Counted from the first letter of the stretch, positions 54,699 to 64,000 are shown. The stretch: DNA of 64,000 nt from Parabacteroides sp. TM07-1AC (GCF_003480915.1 NZ_QUKD01000005.1:1-64000), one strand, 5' to 3'. The notes: generated by a model not told the origin, from the sequence alone. A program made the numbers and translations.

Positions 54699-55824
54699 TT
54701 ACTTTTCAGCAGCTTCCTCACCGCCAAACTCCATCAGATAAGCCTTGATAAATTCGTCGATCTTACCATCCATTACACCATTTACATCAGAGGTCTGATA
54801 GTTGGTACGGTGGTCTTTCACACGGCGATCGTCGAAAACGTAACTACGGATCTGTGATCCCCATTCGATCTTCTTCTTACCGGCTTCAATCTTAGCCTGC
54901 TCTGCCAAACGATGTTTCAACTCCTTATCATACAGGATAGAGCGCAACTGACGCATCGCATTCTCACGGTTCTTCGGCTGGTCACGCGTCTCGGTATTTT
55001 CAATCAGGATCTCTTCTTCCTCACCCGTATAAGGATCCTTAAACTGATAACGCAAGCGTACTCCTGATTCTACTTTATTTACGTTCTGCCCACCGGCACC
55101 GCCTGAACGGAAAGTATCCCATGAAATAGCAGCTGTTTCAATCTTCACTTCAATCGTATCGTCCACCAACGGAGTAACAAACACGGAAGCAAAAGAAGTC
55201 ATTCGTTTTCCCTGCGCATTATATGGGGAAACACGAACCAGACGATGCACGCCATTCTCACTTTTCAAATAACCGAAAGCATAGTCGCCTTCAATATTAA
55301 TAGTGACAGTCTTGATACCCGCTTCATCACCATCCTGTATGTTGGCGATAGAAACCTTATAATTGTGAGATTCAGCATAACGCAGATACATACGCATCAG
55401 CATAGAAGCCCAGTCCTGGCTTTCGGTACCACCTGCCCCGGAATTTATCTTGAGCACGCAACTCATCTGATCCGCCTCGTCACGAAGCATGTTCCGGAAT
55501 TCCAGATTCTCCACCAGCTCCAAAGCCTTGGCATAAGCCGCATCAACCTCTTCTTCAGTGATAACCTCTTCCTTTACATATTCATAAGACAACTGCAATT
55601 CCTCTGCCGCAGCATTCACCTCGTTATAAAGCTCGATCCACTTTTTCAGCTCTCTTACTTTCTTCATCTGAGTCTCCGCCCGTTTGGCATCCTCCCAGAA
55701 TCCGGGATCCTGCGTACGCAATTCTTCTTCTTCTAACTGGATGGTCTTACCATCTATGTCAAAGATACCCCCTCAGCGCTTGCTCGCGCTCCAACACGTT
55801 CTGTAGCTGGTCTGATGTTATCAT
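54699..55824 (-). CDS. prfB: Peptide chain release factor 2 (programmed +1 frameshift)
   Basis: Release factor recognising UAA and UGA. A short first frame starts at the ATG at 55824 (MITSDQLQNVLERE...) and meets an in-frame TGA at 55759-55761; after a +1 shift at CTT the main frame runs DIDGKTIQLEEEELRTQDPGFW to the stop. The GGQ catalytic motif is present (RSGGAGGQNVNKVES). The specificity motif region (ISWDTFRSGG precedes it) and the C-terminal DRRVKDHRT match RF2. Total about 374 residues after frameshifting, normal for the family. Transcribed alone from a good promoter. Confidence 0.96.
55758..55773 (-). promoter_or_regulatory. prfB programmed frameshift site
   Basis: On the minus strand the sequence is AGGGGGTATCTTTGAC: an internal Shine-Dalgarno (AGGGGG), the slippery CTT codon and the in-frame TGA followed by C. 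It is the same arrangement as in E. coli, and provides autoregulation by RF2 level. Confidence 0.95.
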
Positions 55825-55851
55825 AATCTTGTTTTTGTTTTAAAATTCGTG

Positions 55852-55859
55852 CAAAGATA
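55852..55859 (-). promoter_or_regulatory. -7 promoter element of prfB
   Basis: TATCTTTG on the minus strand matches TAnnTTTG, 27 bp before the start codon. Confidence 0.55.
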
Positions 55860-55876
55860 AGAAATTAATCGTCCGC

Positions 55877-57685
55877 TCACTCAGCATACATCGCTTCAAT
55901 CTCATTTGCATATTTCTGCAAAACGACCGGACGACGCAACTTCAATGTGTCTGTCAGCTCACGTCCCTCCATCGTAAACGGTTGGGGAAGCAAAGTGAAC
56001 CGCTTGATCTTTTCATATGAAGCCAGATTTTTCTGATGTTCTTCGATATGCGATTCTATCAGACGGATTATTTCATGATTGGCAACGAGCTCCTCGCGGC
56101 TATTATAAGAAATACCCTTTTTCTCTGCATACGCTTCCAAAAGTGGATAAGACGGAACGATCAAGGCACTGACAAACTTGCGCTGGTCACCGATAACGGC
56201 AATCTGTTCGATATATTTATCACTGCTCATTTCCATCTCGATCGCTTGCGGAGCTATATATTTCCCATTCGAAGTCTTATATAAATCCTTGATACGCTCC
56301 GTAAAGAATAATACATTTCCTTCCAAACGTCCGGCATCTCCTGTGCGGAAAAAACCGTCTGCCGTAAAGGAACGGGCATTTTCTTCCGGCTTGTTATAGT
56401 AACCGGTGGTGACAGTCTTTCCTTTCACGAGGATCTCCCCGTTACTTTCATCGATCTTCACTTCGACACCCGGCATCGTCTCACCGATGGAACCGAACTG
56501 GAAACCTATTTCCGGATAGAAACAAACGGTAGCCGTCGTTTCACTCAGACCATATCCATATACGATAGGAATATTGACAGATTGCAAAAACTCATTGACC
56601 GTATCGGATAACGGCGCACCTGCAACCGGGAATAAACGGCCTCTTTCGATACCCAGCACCTTTTTCAGAAGCGTAAATACCGTTTTATCATAAAATTCAA
56701 ATTTGGTTTTCAGACAGAATGGAGCCTTGATACCTTTGTTCTTGTACTCCAGATTATATAAACGTCCTGTTTCTATCGCATTCAGGAATACTTTCTTCAG
56801 GAAAGGCGACGAAGAGTTTATTTTCTCATGAACTCCGACATAGACCTTCTCCCAGAAACGCGGCACATTACACATCAAAGTCGGATGAACCTCCGGCAAT
56901 GTCTTTTGTATCATCTTCGGGTCCTGGTTGATAGCGATCTTCACTCCTTTATGAAGGCAATAATAAGTCCATGCCTTCTCAAAAATGTGAGTCAAAGGAA
57001 GAAAACACATCGACAGGTCTTTATCATTCACCATCGGCAAACGGATATCATGGATACGCATTGCCTCCAGGTAATTAAAATGGTGAAGAATTACCCCTTT
57101 CGATTCACCGGTCGTACCGGATGTATACATTATAGTAGCAATATCCTCAGGATTCGCCTCATTGGTACGGATCTTTACAGTCGTTTCCGCATGTGCATTA
57201 TCGCCCAGGCGCAGGAAATCATCAAAATAGATGGAAGTCTTGTCGTCCGGATTCAGTTTAACGGCAGGATCAAAAACAACCAACCGTTTTAATACAGTCG
57301 ACTCTTTCTGCACTTTAAAAGCATTGTTGTACTGAAGCTGTTCGCCGACAAATAAGGTGTGGATCTCCGCATCATTAATGATATACTCTATCTGTGCCGG
57401 AGAATTCGTAGCATACATCGGGATCGATATCACCCGGTTTCCATAAGCCCCGAAATCAGTAAATAAACACTGAGGCATATTCTGAGAATAGATACCGATC
57501 TTCTCCTGTACTTCTATTCCAAACTCAGCCATTGCTTTAGCAGTAAGCATTACCTTCTCAGAGAACTCTCTCCATGAGATCTTTAACCATTTCCCGCTTT
57601 CGTCATCGCGGTATTTCAAAGCTGTACGTGAGCCATACTTTTCAGCCTGCCGGTGAATTAACTCGGCATAGTGGTAATATACCAT
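55877..57685 (-). CDS. Long-chain fatty acid-CoA ligase (AMP-forming)
   Basis: About 602 residues from the ATG at 57685; a longer frame to 57745 would overlap the promoter. An ANL-superfamily adenylating enzyme: the P-loop-like YTSGTTGESKGV (A3), YGLSETTATVCF (A5), RTGDAGRLEGN (A7), ERIKDLYKTSNGKYIAPQAIE (A8) and the C-terminal catalytic Lys region DTLKLRR are all present. Length and the absence of a short lid domain match the FadD15/long-chain group, which activates fatty acids as CoA thioesters in the cytoplasm. Monocistronic. Confidence 0.92.
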   Translation of the reverse strand: MVYYHYAELIHRQAEKYGSRTALKYRDDESGKWLKISWREFSEKVMLTAKAMAEFGIEVQEKIGIYSQNMPQCLFTDFGAYGNRVISIPMYATNSPAQIEYIINDAEIHTLFVGEQLQYNNAFKVQKESTVLKRLVVFDPAVKLNPDDKTSIYFDDFLRLGDNAHAETTVKIRTNEANPEDIATIMYTSGTTGESKGVILHHFNYLEAMRIHDIRLPMVNDKDLSMCFLPLTHIFEKAWTYYCLHKGVKIAINQDPKMIQKTLPEVHPTLMCNVPRFWEKVYVGVHEKINSSSPFLKKVFLNAIETGRLYNLEYKNKGIKAPFCLKTKFEFYDKTVFTLLKKVLGIERGRLFPVAGAPLSDTVNEFLQSVNIPIVYGYGLSETTATVCFYPEIGFQFGSIGETMPGVEVKIDESNGEILVKGKTVTTGYYNKPEENARSFTADGFFRTGDAGRLEGNVLFFTERIKDLYKTSNGKYIAPQAIEMEMSSDKYIEQIAVIGDQRKFVSALIVPSYPLLEAYAEKKGISYNSREELVANHEIIRLIESHIEEHQKNLASYEKIKRFTLLPQPFTMEGRELTDTLKLRRPVVLQKYANEIEAMYAE

Positions 57686-57710
57686 AATTCTTCGTTTTGA
57701 ATTGATACAA

Positions 57711-57718
57711 CAAAAGTA
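57711..57718 (-). promoter_or_regulatory. -7 promoter element of the acyl-CoA ligase
   Basis: TACTTTTG on the minus strand matches TAnnTTTG, 25 bp before the start. An 8-bp inverted repeat (57771-57778 with 57783-57790) lies further upstream. Confidence 0.5.
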
Positions 57719-57851
57719 CGGCTTTCCTACTGAATAGCAACACATTCCTTTCTTTTTTTACACACAATCGCACTTTTTGTGCAAAAAGTGGATATGGGAA
57801 TGCAGTCCGGCATACATCCGAAAGATGTTAAAATAGGATAAACATAGTAGC

Positions 57852-57887
57852 ATGTATTGCATAGTACATAGGCAATACATATATTTG
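57852..57887 (+). promoter_or_regulatory. Promoter and candidate PadR operator
   Basis: ATGTATTGC (57852-57860) is repeated inverted as GCAATACAT (57872-57880), and the right arm overlaps the -7 element TATATTTG (57880-57887). PadR regulators bind ATGT/ACAT-type dyads, so this is a likely autoregulatory site 19 bp before the padR start codon. Confidence 0.6.
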
Positions 57888-57906
57888 CATCATAAAACTA
57901 TAAAAG

Positions 57907-58233
57907 ATGAATGCAGAGAACGTAAAATCACAGATGAGAAAGGGGACGCTGGAATACTGCATCCTCTTACTTCTCAAGAAAGAACCGGCTTACACCTCTG
58001 ACATTATTCAGAAGTTACAGGAAGCTAAACTGATTGTAGTAGAAGGTACGCTATATCCTCTCTTAACCCGGTTAAAGAACAGTGAACTGTTAAGTTATCA
58101 GTGGATAGAATCGACTCAGGGCCCGCCCCGCAAGTATTACCAACTCACTCCGAAGGGCGAAGAATTCCTCGGAGAACTGGAAAACTCCTGGCAGGAACTA
58201 AATGATACAATAAACCACATTAGAAACAATTAA
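57907..58233 (+). CDS. PadR-family transcriptional regulator
   Basis: 108 residues, a stand-alone winged helix: MRKGTLEYCILLLLKKEPAYTSDIIQKLQEAKLIVVEGTLYPLLTRLKNSELLSYQW is the typical PadR opening, and PRKYYQLTPKGEEFL the wing. It starts an operon with the PspC-domain membrane protein 12 bp downstream, a common pairing in which PadR represses the membrane-stress protein. A dyad covers its promoter. Confidence 0.92.
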   Translation: MNAENVKSQMRKGTLEYCILLLLKKEPAYTSDIIQKLQEAKLIVVEGTLYPLLTRLKNSELLSYQWIESTQGPPRKYYQLTPKGEEFLGELENSWQELNDTINHIRNN

Positions 58234-58245
58234 AATTAGAAGACA

Positions 58246-59343
58246 ATGAAGAAGACGCTTACAGTTAATTTGGGAGGAACAGTTTTCCACATTGACGAAG
58301 ATGCATACCAGCTGCTGGATAAATATCTTTCTAATTTACGCATACATTTCCGTAAAGAGGAAGGATCGGAAGAGATCATGAATGATTTTGAAATGCGTAT
58401 TTCCGAATTGTTCGGTGAAAGAATTCGTCTAGGACACGAAGTAATCACGATCGAACATGTGGAAGAAGTGATCAACCGCATGGGCAAACCGGAGGAGATT
58501 TTCGAGGAAGAAGAAACGGAAGAGGAAAAAGAGAACGCTAAAAAACGTGTTTTCCAGGAACAGGTTACCACAGGCAAGAAGAAACTGATGCGTGATCCGG
58601 ACAACCGTGTGATCGGAGGCGTTGCCGCAGGTATTGCCGCTTATATGGGCTGGGACGCAACAGCCGTCAGATTAGCCATGATTTTACTGCTGTTTATCCC
58701 AGTCGTACACTGGATGGCTTTATTATATATCATTTTATGGATGGTTATGCCGGTAGCAAGAACGGCTGCCGACCGCTTGATCATGCGAGGGAAAAGCGTT
58801 ACACTTGAGACAATCGGACAAACCGTTACAGACGGCTTCGAGAAGGTATCCCATAATGTGAACGACTATATCAGTTCCGACAAGCCCAGAAGTTTTTTTC
58901 AGAAACTGGCTGATCTGTTTGTAACAGTATTCGGCTTCCTGCTAAAATTCGGGGCTGTCTTAGCCGGAATCATCCTGCTCCCTCCGCTTTTGCTTATCGT
59001 TTTCGTATTGTTCATTGTGACTGTAGCTTTAGTCGGAGGCGGAGCAAGCATGTTGTACCAGCTTTCGCCATTCGGATGGGACCTGTATAGCGGAGTTCCC
59101 GTTTACATGGCTGTGATCGGCTGTATCGGTGTCATTTTATTAATCGGCATTCCTGCAATCGCATTACTTTACGCTGTATGCGGGCAATTATTCAATTTAA
59201 AACCATTACCCACACCAGCTAAATGGACATTGTTGGTTTTATGGCTAATCGCAGTGGCAGGATGCATTATCTATTTTGTAAACGTAGGGTTGCCGGCACT
59301 TAGTCCATACCTCTGGCATAACAACTACTCAATACATATATAA
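58246..59343 (+). CDS. PspC-domain membrane protein
   Basis: 365 residues. An N-terminal soluble segment (about 1-95, LTVNLGGTVFHIDEDAYQLLDKYLSNL, HVEEVINRMGKPEEIF) precedes the PspC domain (about 110-170: KKLMRDPDNRVIGGVAAGIAAYMGWDATAVRLAMILL...). Three or four further membrane helices follow (about 220-255, 275-310, 325-350). PspC proteins are linked to envelope stress; this architecture is frequent beside PadR in Bacteroidetes. Precise role unknown. Confidence 0.85.
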   Translation: MKKTLTVNLGGTVFHIDEDAYQLLDKYLSNLRIHFRKEEGSEEIMNDFEMRISELFGERIRLGHEVITIEHVEEVINRMGKPEEIFEEEETEEEKENAKKRVFQEQVTTGKKKLMRDPDNRVIGGVAAGIAAYMGWDATAVRLAMILLLFIPVVHWMALLYIILWMVMPVARTAADRLIMRGKSVTLETIGQTVTDGFEKVSHNVNDYISSDKPRSFFQKLADLFVTVFGFLLKFGAVLAGIILLPPLLLIVFVLFIVTVALVGGGASMLYQLSPFGWDLYSGVPVYMAVIGCIGVILLIGIPAIALLYAVCGQLFNLKPLPTPAKWTLLVLWLIAVAGCIIYFVNVGLPALSPYLWHNNYSIHI

Positions 59344-59385
59344 AAGACTGGATAAGAAATAGGTTTATAATTTGTGTGTTTAAAA

Positions 59386-59421
59386 AAGAAGGCCGTCCTG
59401 TCTCAGGAGGGCCTTTCTTCT
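59386..59421 (+). terminator. Terminator of the padR-pspC operon
   Basis: AAGGCC-TCCTG pairs with CAGGA-GGCCTT around TCTC with one mismatch, then a T-rich tail. Confidence 0.7.
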
Positions 59422-59462
59422 AAGGTTAACAAATTTATGAGTAAAAACCACTAATGAATCAT

Positions 59463-59511
59463 TTAAAAAACCACTATCACTGCCGTTTTAAAACTCGCAG
59501 TAATAGTGGTT
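59463..59511 (-). terminator. Terminator of the greA-HIT operon
   Basis: A 15-bp stem with one mismatch (59469-59483 with 59497-59511); on the minus strand it ends in TTTTTT at 59465-59470, 44 bp past the HIT gene. Confidence 0.75.
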
Positions 59512-59554
59512 ACAAATATAGGTATTATTTTTAATAAAAAAAGACTTTCGTCAA

Positions 59555-59950
59555 TTATTTGTACGCTTTTCTTATCAAGGCAGCAACCTCTGCCAACTCC
59601 TCCTGGGTTATTGTCATTTTATCGCCTCCGAAATACATATCCGACTCCTTGGTTATAGGGATTAAATGGATATGTGCATGAGGTACTTCCAGTCCCATCA
59701 CTGCCATGCCTATACGCTTACAGGGAATAGCAGCTTCCTGAGCACGTGCCACACGCTTGGCAAAAGCCATCATTCGCCCTAACAATGCGTCTTCCAAATC
59801 AAAAAGATAGTCTGTTTCCTGCTTTGGAATAACCAAAGTATGCCCTTTCGCTACCGGATTAATATCCAGGAAGGCAAAGAATTCTTCGTCTTCCGCAACC
59901 TTATGGCAAGGTATTTCTCCTGCCACTATTCTACTGAATATTGTTGCCAT
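59555..59950 (-). CDS. HIT-family nucleotide hydrolase (HinT-like)
   Basis: 131 residues with the histidine triad PHAHIHLIPI (His91, His93, His95) and the family start TIFSRIVAGEIPCHKV. HinT-type enzymes hydrolyse adenosine phosphoramidates and acyl-AMP. It is the second gene of an operon, 11 bp after greA. Confidence 0.92.
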   Translation of the reverse strand: MATIFSRIVAGEIPCHKVAEDEEFFAFLDINPVAKGHTLVIPKQETDYLFDLEDALLGRMMAFAKRVARAQEAAIPCKRIGMAVMGLEVPHAHIHLIPITKESDMYFGGDKMTITQEELAEVAALIRKAYK

Positions 59951-59961
59951 ATCTTATTGTA

Positions 59962-60432
59962 TTAAATTGAAATTTCCATCACTTCAAAAGTCATCAAACC
60001 CGACGGCACTTTGATTTCCACCACGTCACCGACTTTCTTTCCCATCAGCCCTTTGGCGATCGGAGTGCTGACAGCAATCTTACCCTCTTTCAGATTTGCT
60101 TCAGAGTCAGAAACCAACGTATATGTCATCACAGCATTATTTTTTGTGTTCTTGATCTTCACCTTGTTCAGAATCTGAACCTCGTCAGTCTGAACACGTG
60201 ATTCATCTATCAGACGTGCATTAGATATCAGCCCTTTCAACTGGGCAAGCTTAGCTTCCATAATGCCCTGAGCTTCCTTAGCAGCATCATATTCTGCATT
60301 TTCAGACAGGTCACCCTTATCCCTGGCTTCAGCAATCTGGGCAGAAATTTCAGGACGCTTCACGGTTTCCAAATAGTTGATTTCAGCTAAAATCTTGTTG
60401 TAGCCGTCTTCTGTCATATAACTAACAGCCAT
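59962..60432 (-). CDS. greA: Transcription elongation factor GreA
   Basis: 156 residues. N-terminal coiled coil (about 1-75) with the conserved YMTEDGYNKILAEINYLE and acidic tip ARDKGDLSENAEYDAAKE, and a C-terminal FKBP-like domain with STPIAKGLMGKKVGDVVEIKVPSG. It rescues backtracked RNA polymerase by stimulating transcript cleavage. A good Shine-Dalgarno (AGGAGG) precedes the start. Confidence 0.96.
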   Translation of the reverse strand: MAVSYMTEDGYNKILAEINYLETVKRPEISAQIAEARDKGDLSENAEYDAAKEAQGIMEAKLAQLKGLISNARLIDESRVQTDEVQILNKVKIKNTKNNAVMTYTLVSDSEANLKEGKIAVSTPIAKGLMGKKVGDVVEIKVPSGLMTFEVMEISI

Positions 60433-60483
60433 ACTAAATCCTCCTAATTATTGATTATTAAATTAATATTTATACCACATAAT

Positions 60484-60519
60484 AAAAAAAGAATCCCGAC
60501 CAGAACATGGCCGGAACTC
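60484..60519 (-). terminator. Terminator of the thioredoxin-like gene
   Basis: GAATCCCGACC (60491-60501) pairs with GGCCGGAACTC (60509-60519), fully paired on the minus strand if G-U is allowed, followed there by seven Ts (60484-60490). Confidence 0.75.
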
Positions 60520-60625
60520 CTCTTTCTATCTATTTTAAACATTGCAAAGATAAGACATCTTTTCAAGATGCACAAACCGTCGTAAGTGCTTTACAACATA
60601 TAAATCTGATTACTAGCGTACTACA

Positions 60626-61810
60626 TTAAAGTACCGCTTTTACATCCGCTTCCAGGTTTTTCACATCGTCTACCCGTTTCACCAAATTACCTTTACGATC
60701 CAGGATAAAGATAGCAGGCAGTTGCTTTACATTATACAGTCCTGCGATCTGAGAATAAACCGACTGCGGATCACGCACAGCCACCCAGGGAAGATTTGAA
60801 GCGGCATTCTTCCAGAAATGGGCATCAGAATCCAAAGAGACCTGATAGATATCCAGTCCCTGACCATGATACTTTGTATAGATTTCACCCAAAGCCATAT
60901 TCAGTGCCGGAGACCATTCTGCCTGGTAAGCCGTAAAATTAATGATCACGGGCTTTCCTTCTGCAACAGAAGAGAGTTTAACCACCTCCCCTTTCAGATT
61001 CGGCAATTCGATATCCAAGAAACTGATTTCAGTCGTTTTGACATCATCCAAATTTACCGGACGCTGGGCACGAAGTACCTTCATAGACTGCAGCGTCAGG
61101 TTATACAGATGTTTTGAACGCGGACTGCCCGGATAAAAATGGTCGTAGCTGGTAGCAACCGCGCCATAAGCTTTCACATCATTCCGATCGTATAAATCAA
61201 AGAATAACAGACCGTCGATTTGCTGAAACAAAGCATAATAAGCAGCAGTAGACATCGGAGCCGAATAAATATATTTGCGGGCAACCTCTTTGTAAGCTTC
61301 AGCTGTTTCTATAATTCTCGCACGGTATGTCGTATCTGCAATATGCTTATCTTCATATTCTTTACGTAACTTACCGATAGCCTGATTGGCATCCAGCTGC
61401 GCCAATGTAATCGCCTTAATAGCCTTACAGTTTTCAGAACCTTCCACCGAATAAGAGGTGGCGAACGTTCCGGCATCGGCTGCAATCGTAATCGTCTCCA
61501 CCGAATCGATCGAGAAATTAATCTTCTGATTGTTCAGACGCAGACGATAGAAATCCGGAAAATCCGGACGCTTATGCGTAAATTTAAACTTACCTGCCGC
61601 CGTGAGCTTAACAGAATCTATCAGTTCGACATTCGATATGCCGACGTTTTCCAAATACATGGTCTGACCATCAGCTCCGGATACAACTCCTTTCACTGTA
61701 AAATCGGACGTGTTGTTACAGGCCGTGAATAGCAATATACATATCCCGACAACAAACAGTAACCATACTCCGATAACGGACTGTGACTTTGCAGATATTT
61801 GTTTCATCAT
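60626..61810 (-). CDS. Thioredoxin-like lipoprotein with DUF4369 domain, no CxxC
   Basis: 394 residues from the ATG at 61810; the longer frame to 61843 runs into the -7 element. Signal peptide with lipobox LLFTAC. A DUF4369-like beta domain (about 35-125: FTVKGVVSGADGQTMYLENVG) is followed by a helical stretch and a TlpA/redoxin-like domain (about 255-394: LPNLKGEVVKLSSVAEGKPVIINFTAYQAEWSPAL...LPAIFILDRKG). Where TlpA proteins have WCxxC, this has EWSP, so it cannot act as a disulfide reductase in the ordinary way. Bacteroidetes commonly encode many such proteins; role unknown. Confidence 0.83.
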   Translation of the reverse strand: MMKQISAKSQSVIGVWLLFVVGICILLFTACNNTSDFTVKGVVSGADGQTMYLENVGISNVELIDSVKLTAAGKFKFTHKRPDFPDFYRLRLNNQKINFSIDSVETITIAADAGTFATSYSVEGSENCKAIKAITLAQLDANQAIGKLRKEYEDKHIADTTYRARIIETAEAYKEVARKYIYSAPMSTAAYYALFQQIDGLLFFDLYDRNDVKAYGAVATSYDHFYPGSPRSKHLYNLTLQSMKVLRAQRPVNLDDVKTTEISFLDIELPNLKGEVVKLSSVAEGKPVIINFTAYQAEWSPALNMALGEIYTKYHGQGLDIYQVSLDSDAHFWKNAASNLPWVAVRDPQSVYSQIAGLYNVKQLPAIFILDRKGNLVKRVDDVKNLEADVKAVL

Positions 61811-61840
61811 TTTTTCTTTACAATGTTCGTAATTCCGATG

Positions 61841-61848
61841 CAAATATA
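61841..61848 (-). promoter_or_regulatory. -7 promoter element of the thioredoxin-like gene
   Basis: TATATTTG on the minus strand matches TAnnTTTG, 30 bp before the chosen start. Confidence 0.5.
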
Positions 61849-61964
61849 CATTATTTTACAATTGTGGCACTATTATTCGTGAAATCTTCCCTTTATTTTT
61901 ATAAAAAAGGGCTTTTCTGATGTTTTTTATTTTCATTTTCACGTGTTTACAGGCAAACTTTCAT

Positions 61965-61972
61965 TACATTTG
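61965..61972 (+). promoter_or_regulatory. -7 promoter element of pnp
   Basis: TACATTTG matches TAnnTTTG, 38 bp before the ATG at 62011. Confidence 0.5.
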
Positions 61973-62010
61973 CACCAATTTTTACAGATAGAAAAATAAG
62001 AAAGAAGATT

Positions 62011-64000
62011 ATGCTTAATCCAATTAACAAGACGATCGAGTTGGCTGATGGAAGAACCATCACCATCGAGACCGGGAAGTTGGCAAAACAGGCGGACGGT
62101 GCGGTTACTGTTCGTATGGGCAACACAGTGTTGCTGGCTACTGTTTGTGCCGCTAAAGATGCAAATCCCGGTGTTGACTTCATGCCGCTGCAAGTTGAAT
62201 ACAAAGAAAAGTACTCCGCATTTGGCCGTTTTCCCGGAGGTTTTACAAAAAGAGAAGGAAAGGCTTCGGATTACGAAATCCTGACATCGCGCCTCGTAGA
62301 CCGCGCGTTGCGTCCGTTATTCCCGGACAATTACCACGCAGAAGTATATGTAAACGTTATATTATTCTCTGCTGACGGCGAAGATATGCCGGATGCTCTG
62401 GCTGGTTTAGCAGCATCTGCTGCTTTGGCAGTATCCGATATACCTTTCAACGGACCGATTTCTGAAGTTCGCGTAGCACGTGTCGACGGTAAATTTATCA
62501 TCAACCCGACATTCTCTGAATTGGAAAAAGCTGATATCGACATGATGGTTGCTGCTACTATCGACAACATCATGATGGTGGAAGGTGAAATGGCAGAAGT
62601 TCAGGAATCCGAAATGCTGGAAGCAATCAAGGTGGCTCACGAAGCGATCAAAGCACAGTGCCAGGCTCAGCTTGAACTGTCGGAAGCTTGCGGCAAACTC
62701 GTTAAACGCGAATACTGCCACGAAGAAAATGACGAAGAACTGCGCAAAGATGTACACGATAAATGTTTTGCAAAAGCATACGCTGTCGCTACATCCGGCA
62801 CAGACAAGCACCAACGCGCTGAAGCTTTCCAGGCTGTCGTAGACGAATATAAAGCAAACTTCTCTGAAGAAGAGCTGGAAGCCAAGGCTGAAATGATCGG
62901 CCGTTACTACCACGATGTAGAAAAAGAGGCCATGCGCCGTGCTATCCTCGACGAAGGAAAGCGTCTGGACGGTCGTAAGACAACAGAAATTCGTCCGATT
63001 TGGATCGAAACGGATTATCTTCCGGGACCTCACGGATCTGCAGTCTTCACACGTGGTGAAACTCAGTCGTTGACAACTGTTACACTCGGTACCAAAGCCG
63101 ACGAGAAAATGATTGACGACGTACTGAACCACAGCAAGGAACGTTTCTTATTACATTATAATTTCCCTCCGTTCTCTACCGGTGAAGCAAAAGCATCACG
63201 TGGTGTAGGACGTCGCGAAGTAGGTCATGGTAACCTGGCTCACCGTGCTTTGAAGCGCATGATCCCGGATAATTATCCTTACGTTGTACGCGTAATCTCC
63301 GATATCCTCGAATCAAACGGTTCTTCTTCTATGGCAACTGTTTGCGCCGGTACACTGGCATTGAGAGATGCCGGCGTTCCGATGAAGAAACCGGTATCAG
63401 GCATCGCAATGGGGCTTATCTCTGAGAACAAAGGTCAAAACTACGCTATCCTGTCGGATATCCTGGGAGACGAAGACCACCTGGGAGATATGGACTTCAA
63501 GGTAACAGGTACAGCAGACGGTATCACTGCCACTCAGATGGACATCAAGGTTGACGGTTTGTCATACGAAATCCTTGAAAACGCACTGGCTCAGGCAAGA
63601 GAAGGCCGTATGCACATCTTAGGAAAGATCATGGAAGCTCAGCCGGAGACACGTGCTGAACTGAAACCGCATGCTCCGCGCATCGAATCGATGACGATCG
63701 GCAAAGAGTTCATCGGCGCAGTGATCGGCCCGGGTGGAAAGATTATCCAGGGTATCCAGGAAAAGACAGGTGCTGTTATCACAATCGAAGAAGTGGACGG
63801 TTTTGGTAAGATCGAAATCTCCGGAACAAACAAAGATACGATCGATGCTGCTATCAGAGCGATCAAGGGTATCGTTGCCGTTCCTGAAATCGGCGAAGTA
63901 TATGAAGGAAAGATCTCTTCTATCATGCCTTACGGTGCATTCGTTGAATTTATGCCGGGCAAAGACGGTTTGCTGCACATCTCTGAAATCGACTGGGCTC
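62011..64000 (+). CDS. pnp: Polyribonucleotide nucleotidyltransferase (PNPase), 3' end beyond window
   Basis: About 663 codons are present and the frame is open at the window edge. First RNase PH domain (about 10-140: [34 protein letters not shown]), helical domain, second RNase PH domain (about 320-540: [34 protein letters not shown]), KH domain (about 560-620, VIGPGGK), and the first strands of S1 ([20 protein letters not shown]). The enzyme degrades RNA 3' to 5' by phosphorolysis and takes part in mRNA and sRNA turnover. Only the end of S1 and any tail are missing. Confidence 0.97.
   Translation, partial: MLNPINKTIELADGRTITIETGKLAKQADGAVTVRMGNTVLLATVCAAKDANPGVDFMPLQVEYKEKYSAFGRFPGGFTKREGKASDYEILTSRLVDRALRPLFPDNYHAEVYVNVILFSADGEDMPDALAGLAASAALAVSDIPFNGPISEVRVARVDGKFIINPTFSELEKADIDMMVAATIDNIMMVEGEMAEVQESEMLEAIKVAHEAIKAQCQAQLELSEACGKLVKREYCHEENDEELRKDVHDKCFAKAYAVATSGTDKHQRAEAFQAVVDEYKANFSEEELEAKAEMIGRYYHDVEKEAMRRAILDEGKRLDGRKTTEIRPIWIETDYLPGPHGSAVFTRGETQSLTTVTLGTKADEKMIDDVLNHSKERFLLHYNFPPFSTGEAKASRGVGRREVGHGNLAHRALKRMIPDNYPYVVRVISDILESNGSSSMATVCAGTLALRDAGVPMKKPVSGIAMGLISENKGQNYAILSDILGDEDHLGDMDFKVTGTADGITATQMDIKVDGLSYEILENALAQAREGRMHILGKIMEAQPETRAELKPHAPRIESMTIGKEFIGAVIGPGGKIIQGIQEKTGAVITIEEVDGFGKIEISGTNKDTIDAAIRAIKGIVAVPEIGEVYEGKISSIMPYGAFVEFMPGKDGLLHISEIDWA

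Noticed and set aside
55741..55824. prfB interrupted by a nonsense mutation
   Set aside because: The in-frame TGA is the standard programmed frameshift site of RF2, with the internal AGGGGG and CTT-TGA-C intact.
62407..63132. 241-residue minus-strand open frame rich in Phe and Cys
   Set aside because: Shadow of pnp; the composition follows from the complement of Lys/Glu codons.

Overview
The window reads as a chromosomal segment of a gut-type Bacteroidales. Supporting signs are three SusC/SusD pairs, a periplasm-spanning hybrid two-component regulator, ECF-sigma/FecR pairs, many lipoproteins, and promoters of the Bacteroides type (-7 element TAnnTTTG, sometimes with a TTG or TTTG about 19-20 bp upstream). 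Parabacteroides or a near relative is my impression from the proteins; I could not test it. I see no phage, transposon, CRISPR array or rRNA.

Layout. 0.1-4 kb: a 22-bp repeat array, a secreted Gfo/Idh/MocA oxidoreductase and a divergent GH29 alpha-L-fucosidase-type lipoprotein. 4.6-10.6 kb: a SusC/SusD locus with two small lipoproteins and no enzyme. 10.7-12.9 kb: a membrane LytTR regulator divergent from an alpha/beta-hydrolase-like protein. 13-18.7 kb: a hexuronate-type MFS transporter divergent from a hybrid two-component sensor. 18.7-29.8 kb: a LacI regulator divergent from a seven-gene operon whose order spells out a route L-galactose -> L-galactonolactone -> L-galactonate -> D-tagaturonate -> D-altronate -> 2-keto-3-deoxygluconate, with a FucP-like importer and a three-domain esterase. 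29.9-31 kb: DNA polymerase IV with an anomalous start. 31-40.5 kb: ECF sigma/FecR/SusC/SusD plus GH109-like and GH20-like enzymes. 40.6-53.3 kb: a second ECF sigma/FecR/SusC/SusD set with a DUF4838 lipoprotein and a convergent 1441-residue GH5 protein. 53.7-64 kb: housekeeping genes (Fic, a CAT-anticodon tRNA, prfB with its programmed frameshift, acyl-CoA ligase, PadR/PspC pair, HIT, GreA, thioredoxin-like lipoprotein, and the start of pnp).

How the parts fit. The two ECF/FecR loci have the trans-envelope signalling layout in which a SusC with an STN domain signals through FecR to release the sigma factor. Just upstream of both susC genes I find the same antisense element: a minus-strand promoter-like TAnnTTTG followed by a minus-strand intrinsic terminator whose stem is conserved by compensatory changes. 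These are candidate cis-antisense sRNAs. The L-galactose operon, the hexuronate transporter and the two nearby regulators look like a sugar-acid catabolic block, plausibly for plant cell-wall sugars.

The least explained structures are three intergenic arrays (100-187, 19811-19876, 48865-48963). They are unrelated in sequence, yet each is built of 3-5 dyad-symmetric units with a 21-22 bp period, about two helical turns.
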